From NCBI RefSeq assembly GCF_016862515.1, contig NZ_BONC01000017.1, positions 1 through 64,000 on the forward strand: 64,000 nucleotides of DNA, written 5' to 3'. Each line of letters opens with the position of its first letter. Within the stretch, counting starts at the first letter, position 1. The notes beneath the pieces were generated by a model. That model had not been told where the DNA came from. It ran no database searches and saw only the letters and a program-made list of their open reading frames with translations. Of the stretch, positions 24,799-36,167 are shown piece by piece. Source of the DNA: Asanoa iriomotensis. Lineage in GTDB: Bacteria > Actinomycetota > Actinomycetes > Mycobacteriales > Micromonosporaceae. A program made the position numbers and the translations under genes.

Positions 24799-25268
24799 CC
24801 GTTCTGATAGCGGGGATCGGCAACGTGTTCCTGGGCGACGACGGGTTCGGCCCGGCCGTCGCCCAAGCGCTGGTCGAGCGGGGTGACCTGCCCGACCACG
24901 TCCGCGTGGTCGACTACGGCATCCGCGGCCTGCACCTGGCCTACGACCTGGTCGACGGCGTCGAAGCCCTGATCCTGGTCGACGCGCTGCCCGGCGACGC
25001 CGCGCCGGGCACCGTCACCGTCCTCGAAGTGAGCACCGGCGACCTGCCCGGCGGCGCCGGCCTCGACGCGCACGCCATGGACCCGGCCACCGTGCTGGCC
25101 ACGCTGCACCGCCTCGGCGGCACCCTGCCACGCACCTATGTGGTCGGTTGCCGCCCGACCAACCTGGACGAGGATCTCGGCCTCAGCCCCGCCGTCGCCG
25201 CCGCCGTGCCCGAAGCGGTCGCCGCCGTCGACGTCCTGCTCGGCAAGCTCACCACCGGAGGGACCTGA
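24795..25268 (+). CDS. Hydrogenase maturation endopeptidase, HyaD/HybD type (157 aa)
   Basis: Removes the C-terminal peptide of HhyL after nickel insertion. The opening [13 protein letters not shown] provides D16 at the nickel-sensing position occupied by glutamate in E. coli HybD; D63 and H93 fit the other two ligands, with the same numbering as HybD for His93. Length is normal. The GTG start overlaps the 39-aa ORF stop, and the HypC-HypF fusion gene begins two bases after its stop. Confidence 0.93.
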   Translation: MTVLIAGIGNVFLGDDGFGPAVAQALVERGDLPDHVRVVDYGIRGLHLAYDLVDGVEALILVDALPGDAAPGTVTVLEVSTGDLPGGAGLDAHAMDPATVLATLHRLGGTLPRTYVVGCRPTNLDEDLGLSPAVAAAVPEAVAAVDVLLGKLTTGGT

Positions 25269-25270
25269 CA

Positions 25271-27808
25271 ATGTGCCTGGGCATCCCGGGACAGGTCGTC
25301 GAGATCGTGCCCGGGTACGAGGGCCAGCTCGCCCTGGTCGACGTCGAGGGCGCCGCCCGCCGGGTGAACGTCGGCATGCTGGACGCCCAACCGGCGCCGG
25401 GCGCCTGGGTGCTCATCCACATGGGCTTCGCGGTCGAGCTGATCGACGCGGACCGCGCCCGCGGCGCCCTGGAAGGCCTGGAGCTGATGGGCCGGGGCCG
25501 TGATGAGGACCAGCGCGTCCGCCGCCGCTACGCGGTGACCGGCGTCGTGCAGGGCGTGGGCTTCCGCCCGTTCGTGTACGCGACCGCGACCGCGCTGGCC
25601 CTGACGGGCCAGGTTTCCAACACCGCGACCGGTGTCACGATCGAGGTCGAGGGCACCCCGGACGCGCTCGACACGTTCGCCCGTCGCCTGCGCACCGAAC
25701 CCCCGCCGCTGGCCGTGGTCGAGACCGTCACCGAGTCCACCATGGACCCCGTCGGCGGCACCGGCTTCACCATCGAGGAGTCCGGCCCTGCCGGCCGCTC
25801 CCGCACCCTGGCCTCGCCCGACGTGGCCACCTGCGCCGACTGCCGGGCCGAGCTGCGCGACCCGGAGAACCGCCGCCACCGGCACCCGTTCATCACCTGC
25901 GTCAACTGCGGCCCGCGGCTGACCATCATCACCGCGCTCCCGTACGACCGGGAGACCACCACGATGGCCGGCTTCCCGATGTGCGACGCCTGCCGCCAGG
26001 AGTACGAGGATCCGGCCGACCGCCGCTTCCACGCCCAGCCGATCGCCTGCCCCGACTGCGGCCCCCGGATCGAGCTGGTCACCGGCGACCCGGGCCGGCA
26101 CGCGTGGCCGCCCGTGCACGGCGAGACCGCCCTGCGCACCGCCCGCGAGCTGCTGGCGCAGGGCCGGATCGTCGCGGTGAAGGGCCTCGGCGGCTACCAC
26201 CTCGCCTGCGACGCCCGCGACCCCCACGCCGTCGCGGAGCTGCGCCGCCGCAAGCGCCGCGGCGGCAAGCCGTTCGCGGTGATGGTCGCCGACCTGGCCA
26301 CCGCCCGCCGGGTCGCGGTGCTCACCGCCGACGAGGAGCACCTGCTCGCCGGCGCGCAACGCCCGATCGTGCTGGCGCCAAAACGTGAGGCGCTGGCCGA
26401 CGAGGTGGCGCCCGGCAACCCGGACCTCGGCGTGATGCTGCCCTACACGCCGCTGCACGAGCTGCTCTTCGGCCTCGACGGCGACCCGCCGATGACCGAC
26501 GCCCTGGTGCTCACCTCCGGCAACGTGGCCGGCGAGCCGATCGTCACCGACGACGCGGACGCGCTGCGCCGGCTGGCCGGGCTGGCCGACGCCTGGCTGC
26601 GCCACGACCGGCCGATCCACGTGCCCTGCGACGACTCGGTCACCCGCACGGTGGCCGGCGCGCCGTTGCCGGTGCGGCGGTCCCGGGGCTACGCGCCGCT
26701 GCCGGTCGCCCTGCCGTTCGACGTGCCGCCGTCGCTGGCCGCCGGTGCCGACCTGAAGAACGCCTGCGCGGTCGCCGAGGGCCGCTACGCCTGGCTCAGC
26801 CCGCACGTGGGCGACATGGACGACCGGCGCACCGTCGACGCGCTGACCTCCGTCGCGAACCAGATCGAGGACCTCACCGGCGTACGCCCGGCGCGGCTGG
26901 TCGCCGACGCGCACCCGGACTACCGGAGCACGCGGTGGGCGCTGGAGCGCGCCGCCGGCCGCCCGGTGCACCGGGTCCAGCACCACCACGCGCACATCGC
27001 CGCCGTCATGGGCGAGCACGGCATCGGCGCCGGGGAGCAGGTGATCGGCGTCGCCTTCGACGGCACCGGCTACGGCACCGACGGCGCGGTCTGGGGCGGC
27101 GAGGTGCTGCTCTGCGGCTACAAGGCGGCGGAGCGCTTCGCACACCTCGGCTACGTGCCGCTGGCCGGTGGGGACGCGAGCGTGCTGCGCCCCTACCGGA
27201 TGGCGCTCGCGCACCTGCGGCACGCCGGCATCGACTGGGCCGACGACGTGCCGGCGGTGGCGGCCTGCCCGCAGGCCGAGCGGGACGTGCTGGCGCACCA
27301 GCTCGACACGGCGTTCGGCAGCGTGCCGACGTCCAGCATGGGCCGGCTGTTCGACGCGGTGGCCTCGCTGGTCGGCGTCAAGCACGAGGTCGACTACGAG
27401 GCCGAGGCCGCCATCGTGCTGGAAGGGCTCGCCCGGTCGCACGGGCCGGTCGGTCGCGCGTACCCGATCGGCGTGCACGACACCGACGGGCCGCTGGTAG
27501 CCGACCCGGCCGAGCTGGTCCGGGCCGTGGTCGCCGACGTGCGTGCCGGCGCGCCGGCCGCGGAGGTCGCGGCGGTCTTCCACGCCACCGTCGCCGCGCT
27601 GGTCGCGGACCTGGCCGGCCGCGCCCGCGACCGGACCGGCCTGCGGACCGTTGCGCTTGGTGGCGGGGTTTTCCAGAACGCGGTCCTGCTCGACGCGGCC
27701 GACCGGCTGCTGTCCGACCGGGGCTTCACCGTGCTGCGCCCGAGCCTGCTGCCGCCGAACGACGGCGGCATCGCGCTTGGCCAGTTGCTGATCGCCGCCG
27801 CTTCGTAG
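25271..27808 (+). CDS. hypF: HypC-HypF fusion: chaperone plus carbamoyltransferase (845 aa)
   Basis: One uninterrupted frame joins a complete HypC domain to a complete HypF. Residues 1-75 are HypC (MCLGIPG with C2, [15 protein letters not shown]). Residues 86-150 are the acylphosphatase domain (R99, N117). Zinc fingers use C188/C191, C210/C213, C238/C241 and C260/C263; the YrdC-like and Kae1-like domains follow, with QHHHAH and FDGTGYG motifs. HypF makes the thiocarbamate that becomes the iron cyanide ligand; HypC carries the iron with HypD. An internal ATG at 25487 (M73) with GGAG upstream could also give free HypF. Confidence 0.93.
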   Translation: MCLGIPGQVVEIVPGYEGQLALVDVEGAARRVNVGMLDAQPAPGAWVLIHMGFAVELIDADRARGALEGLELMGRGRDEDQRVRRRYAVTGVVQGVGFRPFVYATATALALTGQVSNTATGVTIEVEGTPDALDTFARRLRTEPPPLAVVETVTESTMDPVGGTGFTIEESGPAGRSRTLASPDVATCADCRAELRDPENRRHRHPFITCVNCGPRLTIITALPYDRETTTMAGFPMCDACRQEYEDPADRRFHAQPIACPDCGPRIELVTGDPGRHAWPPVHGETALRTARELLAQGRIVAVKGLGGYHLACDARDPHAVAELRRRKRRGGKPFAVMVADLATARRVAVLTADEEHLLAGAQRPIVLAPKREALADEVAPGNPDLGVMLPYTPLHELLFGLDGDPPMTDALVLTSGNVAGEPIVTDDADALRRLAGLADAWLRHDRPIHVPCDDSVTRTVAGAPLPVRRSRGYAPLPVALPFDVPPSLAAGADLKNACAVAEGRYAWLSPHVGDMDDRRTVDALTSVANQIEDLTGVRPARLVADAHPDYRSTRWALERAAGRPVHRVQHHHAHIAAVMGEHGIGAGEQVIGVAFDGTGYGTDGAVWGGEVLLCGYKAAERFAHLGYVPLAGGDASVLRPYRMALAHLRHAGIDWADDVPAVAACPQAERDVLAHQLDTAFGSVPTSSMGRLFDAVASLVGVKHEVDYEAEAAIVLEGLARSHGPVGRAYPIGVHDTDGPLVADPAELVRAVVADVRAGAPAAEVAAVFHATVAALVADLAGRARDRTGLRTVALGGGVFQNAVLLDAADRLLSDRGFTVLRPSLLPPNDGGIALGQLLIAAAS

Positions 27809-27824
27809 GAAGGGGAACCACACC

Positions 27825-28069
27825 GTGTGTCTGGCAGTACCCGGACAGGTCATGAGCATCGCCGAACGGGACGGGACGTTGATGGCCGACGTCGACTTCG
27901 GCGGCGTACGCAAGGACGTGTGCCTGCAGTACGTCCCGGACGCGGCCGTCGGCGAGTACGTCGTCGTGCACGTCGGCTTCGCGATCCAGCGGCTCGACGA
28001 GGACTCCGCGAAGCAGACCCTCGCCAACTTCGAACAACTGGGCATTCTCGAGGAGGAGTTCGGGGCGAA

Positions 28070-28073
<4 letters not shown>
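27825..28073 (+). CDS. hypC: Free hydrogenase chaperone HypC (82 aa)
   Basis: Second HypC in the locus. The GTG start gives MCLAVPG with essential C2, followed by [15 protein letters not shown] and a VVVHVGFA strand; the tail LEEEFGAK is longer than in the fused copy. GGAAGGGGA precedes the start at loose spacing. It overlaps hypD by ATGA, so it is the natural partner of HypD in Fe(CN)2CO assembly. Sequence differs clearly from the HypC domain fused to HypF, so it is not a recent duplicate. Confidence 0.95.
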
Positions 28074-29172
<1,099 letters not shown>

Positions 29173-29176
<4 letters not shown>

Positions 29177-30228
29177 CCACTGTGGACCTTTCCGCGTGGT
29201 CGTGCCCGGTGCCGCTGCGGGACACCCCGGCGGTGGTGATGGGGCACGGCGGTGGCGGTGCGATGTCGGCCGAGCTGGTGGAGCAGCTGTTCCTGCCGGC
29301 CTTCGGCGCCGCGGGCGCGGCCGACCTCGGCGACTCGGCGGTGGTCGAGGCCGGCGGGGCACGGCTCGCGTTCTCGACCGACTCGTACGTGGTCAAGCCG
29401 ATGTTCTTCCCCGGCGGCTCGATCGGCGACCTCGCGGTCAACGGCACCGTCAACGACCTGGCCATGTCGGGCGCGACGCCGCTGTTCCTGTCGACCGCGT
29501 TCATCCTGCAGGAGGGCACCGAGCTCGCCGTGCTGGGCCGGATCGCGCAGGCGATGGGCCTGGCCGCGGCCGCCGCGGGCGTCAAGCTGGTCACCGGCGA
29601 CACCAAGGTGGTCGACAGCGCCAGCGGCGACGGGGTGTTCGTCAACACCGCCGGCATCGGCCTGGTCGCGCCGGGCGTCGAGATCGGCCCGCGGCGTGCC
29701 CGGCCGGGCGACGTGGTGCTGGTCAGCGGCGACATCGGCGCGCACGGGATCGCGGTCATGAGCGGCCGCGAGGGGCTGACGTTCGGCACGTCCGTGCTCA
29801 GCGACACCGCGCCGCTGGCCGGCCTGGTCGCGGCGATGCTGCGCACCGGCGGCGACGTGCGGGTGCTGCGGGACCCGACCCGCGGCGGCGTGGCGGCCTC
29901 GCTCAACGAGATCGCCCGGGCCTCGCAGGTCGGTGTGTCGCTCGTGGAGCGGGACCTGCCGGTGCCCGACGCGGTGCGGGACGCGTGCAGCCTGCTCGGG
30001 CTCGACCCGTTGCAGGTGGCCAACGAGGGCAAGCTGGTGGCGGTGGTCGACCCGGCGTCGGCGGACCCGGTGCTGGCGGCGATGCGCGCGCACCCGTTCG
30101 GCGCGGGCGCCCGGGTGATCGGCGCGTGCGTGGCCGAGCATCCCGGCACGGTCGTCGCGCGCACCGCGCTGGGCGGCAACCGGGTGATCAGCCTGCCGAT
30201 CGGCGAGCAGCTACCCCGGATCTGCTGA
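29173..30228 (+). CDS. hypE: Hydrogenase cyanide-ligand synthesis protein HypE (351 aa)
   Basis: Dehydrates the carbamoyl group received from HypF to a thiocyanate on its C-terminal cysteine. The PurM-like N-terminal glycine stretch [28 protein letters not shown] and the DPTRGG loop are present, and the protein ends in PRIC with the required terminal cysteine. The GTG start overlaps hypD. The DUF6390 gene begins one base after its stop. Confidence 0.96.
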
Positions 30229-30229
30229 C

Positions 30230-30949
30230 GTGTCGGCCGAGGGCGCGCTGATGTTCGCGCGGTACGCGTACCCGCCGAACGCCCTGGGCTACTGCGGTCC
30301 GGCGGGGGCCGAGGCGATGCTGCGCGGCGACGCCACCGCGGACATCGCCCGCCGCGCCCGCCGGTTCGAGGGCGCGTGGTCCTATCTGGAGTTCCTCGCG
30401 TCCACGGCGGGCACGCCGGACCCGCTCGACGAGCGGGTGGTGGAGGCCTACTGGGTGGGCGGCGACCTGTTGGCCGGCGTCTCGTCGGAGTCGCTGGTGT
30501 CGTTCCTGACGACCCGGTTCGCCGGCCAGTCGGGCGGCACCTGGCAGTCCGCGACCGACCGCGCGCTGCCGCACCACACGTTCCAGGTGTTCGAGGTCTA
30601 CCCGTGGGCGGGCCTCCTGGCCACCACCGGCCACCCGCAGGCCCTGTCGGTGCTCGACCAGTGCCGCATCCGCACCGGCGTGGTGACCGCCGTGTCGGGG
30701 GAGACCGCCACCGTCGAGTCGCGCCCGTTGCTCGCCGGCCCGGCCGGCGGGCTGGTGCCGGGCGCGCCGCACCGCGAGACGGTGCGGTGGTCGGTGGAGG
30801 GCTGGTCGCTGCTGCCGGGGCTGTCCGCCGGCGACCGGGTGGCGCTGCACTGGAACTGGGTCTGCGACATCATCACCCCCGACCAGGCGGCCCGGATCGA
30901 GACCCTGGAGGCCCGCTACCACTCGTCGCTGCGGACGCCCTCGGCATAG
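30230..30949 (+). CDS. DUF6390-type hydrogenase-locus protein (239 aa)
   Basis: Conserved last gene of actinobacterial hydrogenase operons, function unknown. It opens MFARYAYPPNALGYCGPAGAEAML, contains HHTFQVFEVYPWAGLL in the middle and HWNWVCDIITPDQAARIE near the end; histidines and tryptophans suggest a ligand-binding or enzymatic pocket, but no known catalytic motif is present. It starts one base after hypE, so it is in the operon. Its last 34 bp overlap the convergent SARP regulator gene. Confidence 0.82.
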   Translation: MSAEGALMFARYAYPPNALGYCGPAGAEAMLRGDATADIARRARRFEGAWSYLEFLASTAGTPDPLDERVVEAYWVGGDLLAGVSSESLVSFLTTRFAGQSGGTWQSATDRALPHHTFQVFEVYPWAGLLATTGHPQALSVLDQCRIRTGVVTAVSGETATVESRPLLAGPAGGLVPGAPHRETVRWSVEGWSLLPGLSAGDRVALHWNWVCDIITPDQAARIETLEARYHSSLRTPSA

Positions 30950-33933
30950 GCGGCGTCGAACGCGGCGCGGCCGAGTGCGGCTGCCGCGGCCGTCTCGGTC
31001 CGCAGCAGGTCGGCCCGGTGCGCCGGGGGTGGCGGGACGCCGGCCGGCCCCTGCGCCGACGCCGCGCCGAGCAGGCGGGCCGCGCTCTCGAACCGGTCGT
31101 CCGCCGCCGCGGCCGCGGCCAGGCCGCTCAGCGCGAGCGCCACGTCCTGCGTGGCGCCCAGCGCGCGGGCGGCGGCGAGGGCCGCGCGGTGGTGGGTGAC
31201 CGCCGCTGCCGGGTCACCGCGGAGAACCTCTACGTGGCCGAGCTCGACGAGCGCGCTCGGCAGGTAGAGGGGCTGGCCGCCCTCGGCCTCGGTGCGCGCG
31301 GCCGAGTCGAGCAGCCAGCGCAGGTGGGTGGTGGCGGCGTCGAGGTCACCGGCCCGGCGGGCGGCGAACGCCAGGCCCATGGTGGCGAAGACCGCCAGCA
31401 GCGGCGCGCCCTGTTCCCGCGCCAACGCCAGCGCCTCGGTGCAGCGCGCGCTGGCCGTGGTGTGGTCGCCGCGTTCCATGGCGATCCAGCCGAGCCAACC
31501 TAGCCGTCCCGAGACGTCGGCCCAGAGGCCCAGCTCGCGGGCGACCGCGAGGCCCTCGGTGTGCAGCCGGGCGGCCGCGTCGTGGTCGCCGGTCATGGCG
31601 GCGTGCGCGCCCAGCCACTCCGTGGCCTGCAACAGGCCCCACCGGTCGCCCAGCTCGCGGAAGAGCGCGGCGCTGCGGTCGCCGTCGCGGGCGAGCGCGC
31701 CGGCGTCGCCGCGGACGTGGGCCAGCTTGGCGGTCAGGCTGAGCGTCGCGGCCGTGCCCCAGCGGTCGTCGCGGAACGCGTCCAGGAGCCGGGCGAGCAG
31801 CTTCCCCGTTGCCTCGACGTCGCCGAGGTCGATCTCCGCGTACGCCAGGAACCACTCGGCGTGGGCCCGCTCGGCCGGGTCGTGGATCGCGTCGACCGCG
31901 GCGGCGTGCCGGGCCGGCCGGTCGGCGACGTCGCCGAGCAGGAACGAGAAGCCGGTGAGCCACGCGTTCGCGCGGGGGTCCGGCGCCGCGTCGAGCGCGG
32001 CCCGCAGGGCGCGGCTGCCCTCGCCGAGCCGGCCGCGCAGGAACCAGTGCCAGGCCAGCGCGCGGACCAGCCGGATCGCCCGGGCCGGGTCGCGCCGGGG
32101 GTCGAGGGCGGCGCGCAGGTTGGCCGACTCGGCGTCCAGGACCCGCAACCAGTCGGCCTGGTCCGGGCCGCGCAGCCGGGCTTCGGCCCGCTCGGCCAGG
32201 ACGGTGTAGTAGTCGCGGTGCCGCGCCCGCGTCGCGTCGAGGTCGCCGGCCTCGCCCATCCGCTCGACACAGAAGGCGGACACGGACTCCAGGAGCCGGT
32301 AGCGGCCTCGTCCGGTGCGCACGACCAACGACCGGTCGAGCAGGCGGGCCACCATCTCGGCGACGTCGGTGCGGGCCACGTCGCCGGCGGCGCAGACGGC
32401 CTCGGCGGCCTCCATCGTGCAACCGTCCGCGTGTGCGGCCAGGCGGCGCAGCACGATCCGCTCCGGCGCGGTCAGCAGCCGCCAGCTCCAGTCCACGGTG
32501 GCCAGCAGGGTCTGCTGCCGGGCCGGCACGCCCCGCTGCCCTGCGGCCAGCAGCCGGAAACGGTCGTCGAGGCCGGCGACCAGCCTGTCCAGGCCGAGCG
32601 CCCGGACCCGGGTGGCCGCCAGCTCCAGCGCCAGCGGGAGGCCGTCGAGCCGCCGGCACAGCAGGGCCACCTGGTCCGCGTTGGCGGCGTCGAGCGCGAA
32701 GCCGCGGTCCGCCGCGGCGGCGCGGGCCACGAAGAGCTGGGCGGCGCCGGCGGCTTCGAGCGGCGACACCGGCCAGACCACCTCGCCGGCCAGCCCGAGC
32801 GGCTCGCGGCTGGTGGCCAGGACGTGTGACCCGGGCGCCGCCCGGAGCAGCCCGGCGACCAGGTCGGCGGCGGCGTCGATCACGTGCTCGCAGTTGTCGA
32901 GCACCAGCAGCATCCGCCGGGCCCGCAAGGCGGCGAACCGGTCGGCGCCGCCCGTGTCGCGCAGCCCGAGCGTGCTGGCGAGCGTGTCGCTGACCGCGTC
33001 CGCCTCGACGCCGGCCAGCTCGACCAGCCAGACACCGTCCGGAAAGGACGGTCCCAGGGCGCCGGCCACCTCGATCGCCAGCCGGGTCTTGCCCACGCCG
33101 CCCGGGCCGGTCAGGCAGACCAGCCGCTGCGCCGGCAGGAGCGCGGTCAGCTCTCCGACGGCCTCGGCACGGCCGAACAGCTCGCCGAGCGGCGCGGGCA
33201 GGTTGGTGTGCGGCGGTGCCAGGTCGAGGCTCGGATCCTGGGCGAGGATCGCGCGGTGCAACGCGGCCAGCTCCGGGCCCGGGTCGAGGCCGAGCTCGTC
33301 GGCGAGCCGCTGCCGCAGGTCGGCGTAGCTGTCGAGGGCCTCCGCCTGCCGTCCCGCCCGGTAGAGCGCCAGCATCCACAGCCCGCGGGTGCGCTCCCGG
33401 AGCGGATCGCGCGCGACGAGGTCGGCCAGCTCGCCGGCCACGGCCGTGTGCTGCCCGAGCGCGAGCCGCCGCTCCGCCCGGTCGTCGAGCGCGGTGAGCC
33501 GCCGCTCGTCAAGCCGGACGACCGCCGCCCGGGCGAACTCGGCGTCCGCGAATCCGGCGTACGCGGGGCCGCGCCAGAGCGCGAGCGCGTCGTCGAGCCG
33601 GTCGGCGTCGAGCAGCTCCTCGAACTCGACGGCGTCGATCGCCCGGCTGCGCAGGAGGAAGCCGGCCGGGCCCGACTCGACCAGCGCGCGGGCGCCGGGC
33701 TCGGCGTCGTCGAGCGCCCGGCGGAGCTGCGACACCTTCACCGCGAGCGCCGCGGCCGGGTTGCCGGGCAGGTCGCCGCCCCACAGGTCGTCGACCAGGC
33801 GGTCCGCCGACACGGGCTGCCCCGCGCGGGCCACCAGCGCGGCGAGCAGCGCGCGCACCTTCGCACCGGGGATGGGGACCGTCGCCCCGTCCGCCGCCCA
33901 CACCGTGAGCGGCCCGAGCACCCCGAAACGCAT
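30916..33933 (-). CDS. SARP/AfsR-like transcriptional regulator with AAA ATPase and TPR region (1005 aa)
   Basis: N-terminal OmpR-type winged helix (about 1-95), bacterial transcriptional activator domain (about 100-240), NB-ARC/AAA ATPase with Walker A GPGGVGKT at 276-283 and LLVLDNCEHV Walker B, then about 450 residues of helical repeats. This domain order is that of large SARPs that activate secondary-metabolite or stress genes. The ATG has TAGGCT 7 nt upstream, so it is probably leaderless. It is divergent from the serine hydrolase, a possible target, and convergent with the hydrogenase operon. Confidence 0.9.
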   Translation of the reverse strand: MRFGVLGPLTVWAADGATVPIPGAKVRALLAALVARAGQPVSADRLVDDLWGGDLPGNPAAALAVKVSQLRRALDDAEPGARALVESGPAGFLLRSRAIDAVEFEELLDADRLDDALALWRGPAYAGFADAEFARAAVVRLDERRLTALDDRAERRLALGQHTAVAGELADLVARDPLRERTRGLWMLALYRAGRQAEALDSYADLRQRLADELGLDPGPELAALHRAILAQDPSLDLAPPHTNLPAPLGELFGRAEAVGELTALLPAQRLVCLTGPGGVGKTRLAIEVAGALGPSFPDGVWLVELAGVEADAVSDTLASTLGLRDTGGADRFAALRARRMLLVLDNCEHVIDAAADLVAGLLRAAPGSHVLATSREPLGLAGEVVWPVSPLEAAGAAQLFVARAAAADRGFALDAANADQVALLCRRLDGLPLALELAATRVRALGLDRLVAGLDDRFRLLAAGQRGVPARQQTLLATVDWSWRLLTAPERIVLRRLAAHADGCTMEAAEAVCAAGDVARTDVAEMVARLLDRSLVVRTGRGRYRLLESVSAFCVERMGEAGDLDATRARHRDYYTVLAERAEARLRGPDQADWLRVLDAESANLRAALDPRRDPARAIRLVRALAWHWFLRGRLGEGSRALRAALDAAPDPRANAWLTGFSFLLGDVADRPARHAAAVDAIHDPAERAHAEWFLAYAEIDLGDVEATGKLLARLLDAFRDDRWGTAATLSLTAKLAHVRGDAGALARDGDRSAALFRELGDRWGLLQATEWLGAHAAMTGDHDAAARLHTEGLAVARELGLWADVSGRLGWLGWIAMERGDHTTASARCTEALALAREQGAPLLAVFATMGLAFAARRAGDLDAATTHLRWLLDSAARTEAEGGQPLYLPSALVELGHVEVLRGDPAAAVTHHRAALAAARALGATQDVALALSGLAAAAAADDRFESAARLLGAASAQGPAGVPPPPAHRADLLRTETAAAAALGRAAFDAAYAEGVRSDEW

Positions 33934-33940
33934 GCCCGCC

Positions 33941-33946
33941 AGCCTA
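33941..33946 (-). promoter_or_regulatory. -10 box TAGGCT for a leaderless start
   Basis: On the minus strand TAGGCT is 7 nt before the SARP gene ATG. Confidence 0.5.
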
Positions 33947-33998
33947 AGCCCGGCAGGACCGTAAGGATTCGGTAATTCCCGTCCGCAGGATGGCCGTC

Positions 33999-35108
33999 AT
34001 GACTGAAATCGAGAAGCAGGTGGCGGAGGTCGTCGGGCGGCTCGTCGACGACGGTGCCGAGCGCGGCGTGCAGGTCGCCGTGTACCGGCACGGTGAGCAG
34101 GTCGTCGACGTCGTCGCGGGGGAGGCGGCCGCGGGGCGGCGGGTCGCGCCGGACACGCTGTTCCACGTGACGTCCACCGGCAAGGGTGTCACCGCGACGG
34201 TGGCGCACACGCTGGTGGCCGACGGCGTGCTCCGCTACGACATGCCGATCGTGGAGGTGTGGCCCGAGTTCGGCGCCAACGGCAAGGACCGGGCGACGCT
34301 GCGCGACGCGCTCACCCACTCGGCCGGCGTGCCCGCCGTGCCCGTGGACACCACGCCCGACGACCTCTGCGACTGGACGAAGATGTGCGACCTGATCGCG
34401 GGCGCGACGCCGTGGTGGGAGCCCGGCACGCGGACCGGCTACCACCCGCAGACCTTCGGGTACGTCGTCGGCGAGGTCGTGCGCCGGGCCACCGGGCAGG
34501 CCGTCTCGACGGTGCTGCGGGAGCGGGTGGCCGGTCCGCTGGGCGTCGCCCGCGAGCTGTTCTTCGGCGTACCCCCGCAGGATCTGCACCGGGTCGCGAC
34601 GCACGAGGATGCCGTCACGATGGAGTTCACGGCGGACATGGCCGCCAGCGTGCCGTTCTTCCGGGTGCTCGACGGCTGGACCGCGGCGCCGATGGGTGCC
34701 ATGCCGACCGCCGCCTACTGCAACCGGCCCGACGTGCTCGGCGCCGACATCCCGGCCGGCGGAGTGCTCACGGCCCGCGCGGTCGCCCGCATGTACGCCG
34801 CGCTGATGGGCCCGGTCGACGGCGTGCGCCTGCTGTCGCCGGCACGGTTCGGCGAGGTCACCGCCGTCGCGGCCAGCGGGACCGACGCGGTGCTCGGCTT
34901 CCCGGCCCGCCGCGGGCTCGGCTTCGACCTCGGCTTCCAGGGCGCCCTGCACAGCCCGACGCTGTTCGGCGTGGCCGGCAGCGGCGGCACGGCCGCGTAC
35001 GCCGACCCGGCCACCGGGGTCGCGATCGCGGTCGCCAAGAACCGGGTCAGCCCGGGTGACTACTCGACCTTCGCCGCGGTGTCGGCCGTCGTCGCCGGGA
35101 ACCTCTGA
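33999..35108 (+). CDS. Serine hydrolase, class C beta-lactamase/esterase fold (369 aa)
   Basis: Beta-lactamase-family (PF00144) hydrolase of the esterase or D-aminopeptidase kind. The catalytic pair S59-x-x-K62 is in TSTGKG; a tyrosine in TGYHPQ fits the YxN-like position and GSGGTAAY near the C-terminus fits the third motif. No signal peptide, so cytoplasmic. ATG 33999 is preferred because AGGATGG precedes it; ATG 33990 is an alternative. It runs away from the SARP gene and overlaps the DUF1801 gene by one base. Confidence 0.87.
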   Translation: MTEIEKQVAEVVGRLVDDGAERGVQVAVYRHGEQVVDVVAGEAAAGRRVAPDTLFHVTSTGKGVTATVAHTLVADGVLRYDMPIVEVWPEFGANGKDRATLRDALTHSAGVPAVPVDTTPDDLCDWTKMCDLIAGATPWWEPGTRTGYHPQTFGYVVGEVVRRATGQAVSTVLRERVAGPLGVARELFFGVPPQDLHRVATHEDAVTMEFTADMAASVPFFRVLDGWTAAPMGAMPTAAYCNRPDVLGADIPAGGVLTARAVARMYAALMGPVDGVRLLSPARFGEVTAVAASGTDAVLGFPARRGLGFDLGFQGALHSPTLFGVAGSGGTAAYADPATGVAIAVAKNRVSPGDYSTFAAVSAVVAGNL

Positions 35109-35449
35109 TGCGGGACATCGACGAGTACGCGGCGACCCACCTGGCCGGGGAGCAGGCCGAGATCCTGGCGGCGGTGCGGGCGCTGCTGGCCCGGCACGCG
35201 CCCGACGCGCGGGAGGTGATCAGCTCAGGGTCGCCGGCCTGGCGTGGCAACAAGGTGATCGCCATCATCAGCCGCAGCAAGACGCACATCACGCTCGCGT
35301 TCGCGCGCGGCGCCGAGTTCACCGACCCGCACGGGCTGCTCGACGGCGTCGGCAAGACCACGAGGCACGTGAAGCTCAAGCGGGCGTCCGATGTGGACGA
35401 GGGGCGGCTCGCGGACTACGTCAGGCAGGCCGTCGAGCGGGACAAGTAG
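35108..35449 (+). CDS. DUF1801 domain protein (113 aa)
   Basis: Small alpha/beta protein of the DUF1801/YdhG type, function unknown. The VISSGSPAWRGNKVIAIISRSKTHITLAFARG centre and the GKTTRHVKLK segment are typical. Its ATG shares one base with the previous stop (TGATG), so it is coupled to the serine hydrolase gene. The stop codon is part of the -10 box of the next gene. Confidence 0.82.
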   Translation: MRDIDEYAATHLAGEQAEILAAVRALLARHAPDAREVISSGSPAWRGNKVIAIISRSKTHITLAFARGAEFTDPHGLLDGVGKTTRHVKLKRASDVDEGRLADYVRQAVERDK

Positions 35450-35452
35450 GGT
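35447..35452 (+). promoter_or_regulatory. -10 box TAGGGT, overlapping a stop codon
   Basis: TAGGGT begins with the TAG stop of the DUF1801 gene and lies 7 nt before the methyltransferase ATG, so this gene may have its own leaderless transcript. Confidence 0.5.
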
Positions 35453-35459
35453 GAAAGAC

Positions 35460-36137
35460 ATGGACGCCGAGTCGTACGCGCGCGAGCTGGCCGACAAGGC
35501 GATCGCGGAGGGCGACGCCACAGGGTGGTTCGAGCGGCTCTACGCGGCCGCCGCCCGGGGTGAGACCGTCGCGCCATGGGACCGGGCCGCCCCGCACAGC
35601 CTGCTCGCCGGGTGGGCCGAGCGGGGCGGCGTCCGTGGTGCGGGACGACGCGCCCTCGTGGTCGGCGCCGGCCTCGGGCGCGACGCCGAGTTCCTCGCCG
35701 GCCTGGGCTTCGACGTGGTCGCGTTCGACATCTCGCCGACCGCGATCGAGTCGGCGCGCGAGCGACACCCAGGCTCGCGGGTGAGCTACGTCGCCGCCGA
35801 CCTGTTCGACCCGCCGGAGGAGTGGCTCGGCGCGTTCGGCCTCGTGGTCGAGAGCATGACCGTGCAGTCGCTGCCCGACCCGCCACGTGGCACGGCGATC
35901 CCGCTGGTCGGCCGGTTCGTGGCGCCGGGCGGCACGCTGCTGGTGATCGCCGCCGGTCGCGACCCGGAGACGGACTTCCCCGGGCCGCCGTGGCCGCTGA
36001 CCCGCCCGGAGATCGACGCGTTCAGGATCGGCGACCTGACCGTCGAGCGCGTCGAGGAGCTGCGCAAACCCGACGAGCCGATCTTCGGCTGGCGGGCGGA
36101 GCTGCACCGACCGGACATCGAGGGACGAACCACCTAG
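35460..36137 (+). CDS. SAM-dependent methyltransferase, thiopurine-methyltransferase-like (225 aa)
   Basis: Class I methyltransferase: SAM-binding motif VVGAGLGRDAEFLA around residues 67-80, an acidic end of strand 2 in VAFDIS, and PPEEWLGAFGLVVE for motif III. The N-terminal WFERLYAAAARGETVAPWD region is that of TPMT-like enzymes. Substrate is unknown. The start is set by the -10 box 7 nt upstream. Confidence 0.86.
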   Translation: MDAESYARELADKAIAEGDATGWFERLYAAAARGETVAPWDRAAPHSLLAGWAERGGVRGAGRRALVVGAGLGRDAEFLAGLGFDVVAFDISPTAIESARERHPGSRVSYVAADLFDPPEEWLGAFGLVVESMTVQSLPDPPRGTAIPLVGRFVAPGGTLLVIAAGRDPETDFPGPPWPLTRPEIDAFRIGDLTVERVEELRKPDEPIFGWRAELHRPDIEGRTT

Positions 36138-36167
36138 TGCCCGGCGGCGATCTGGGACCATGGACAG

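Noticed and set aside
25487-27808. Annotating HypF as starting only at the internal ATG, with HypC as a separate gene
   Set aside because: There is no stop codon between the HypC and HypF parts, so a separate HypC cannot end; internal initiation remains possible in addition to the fusion.
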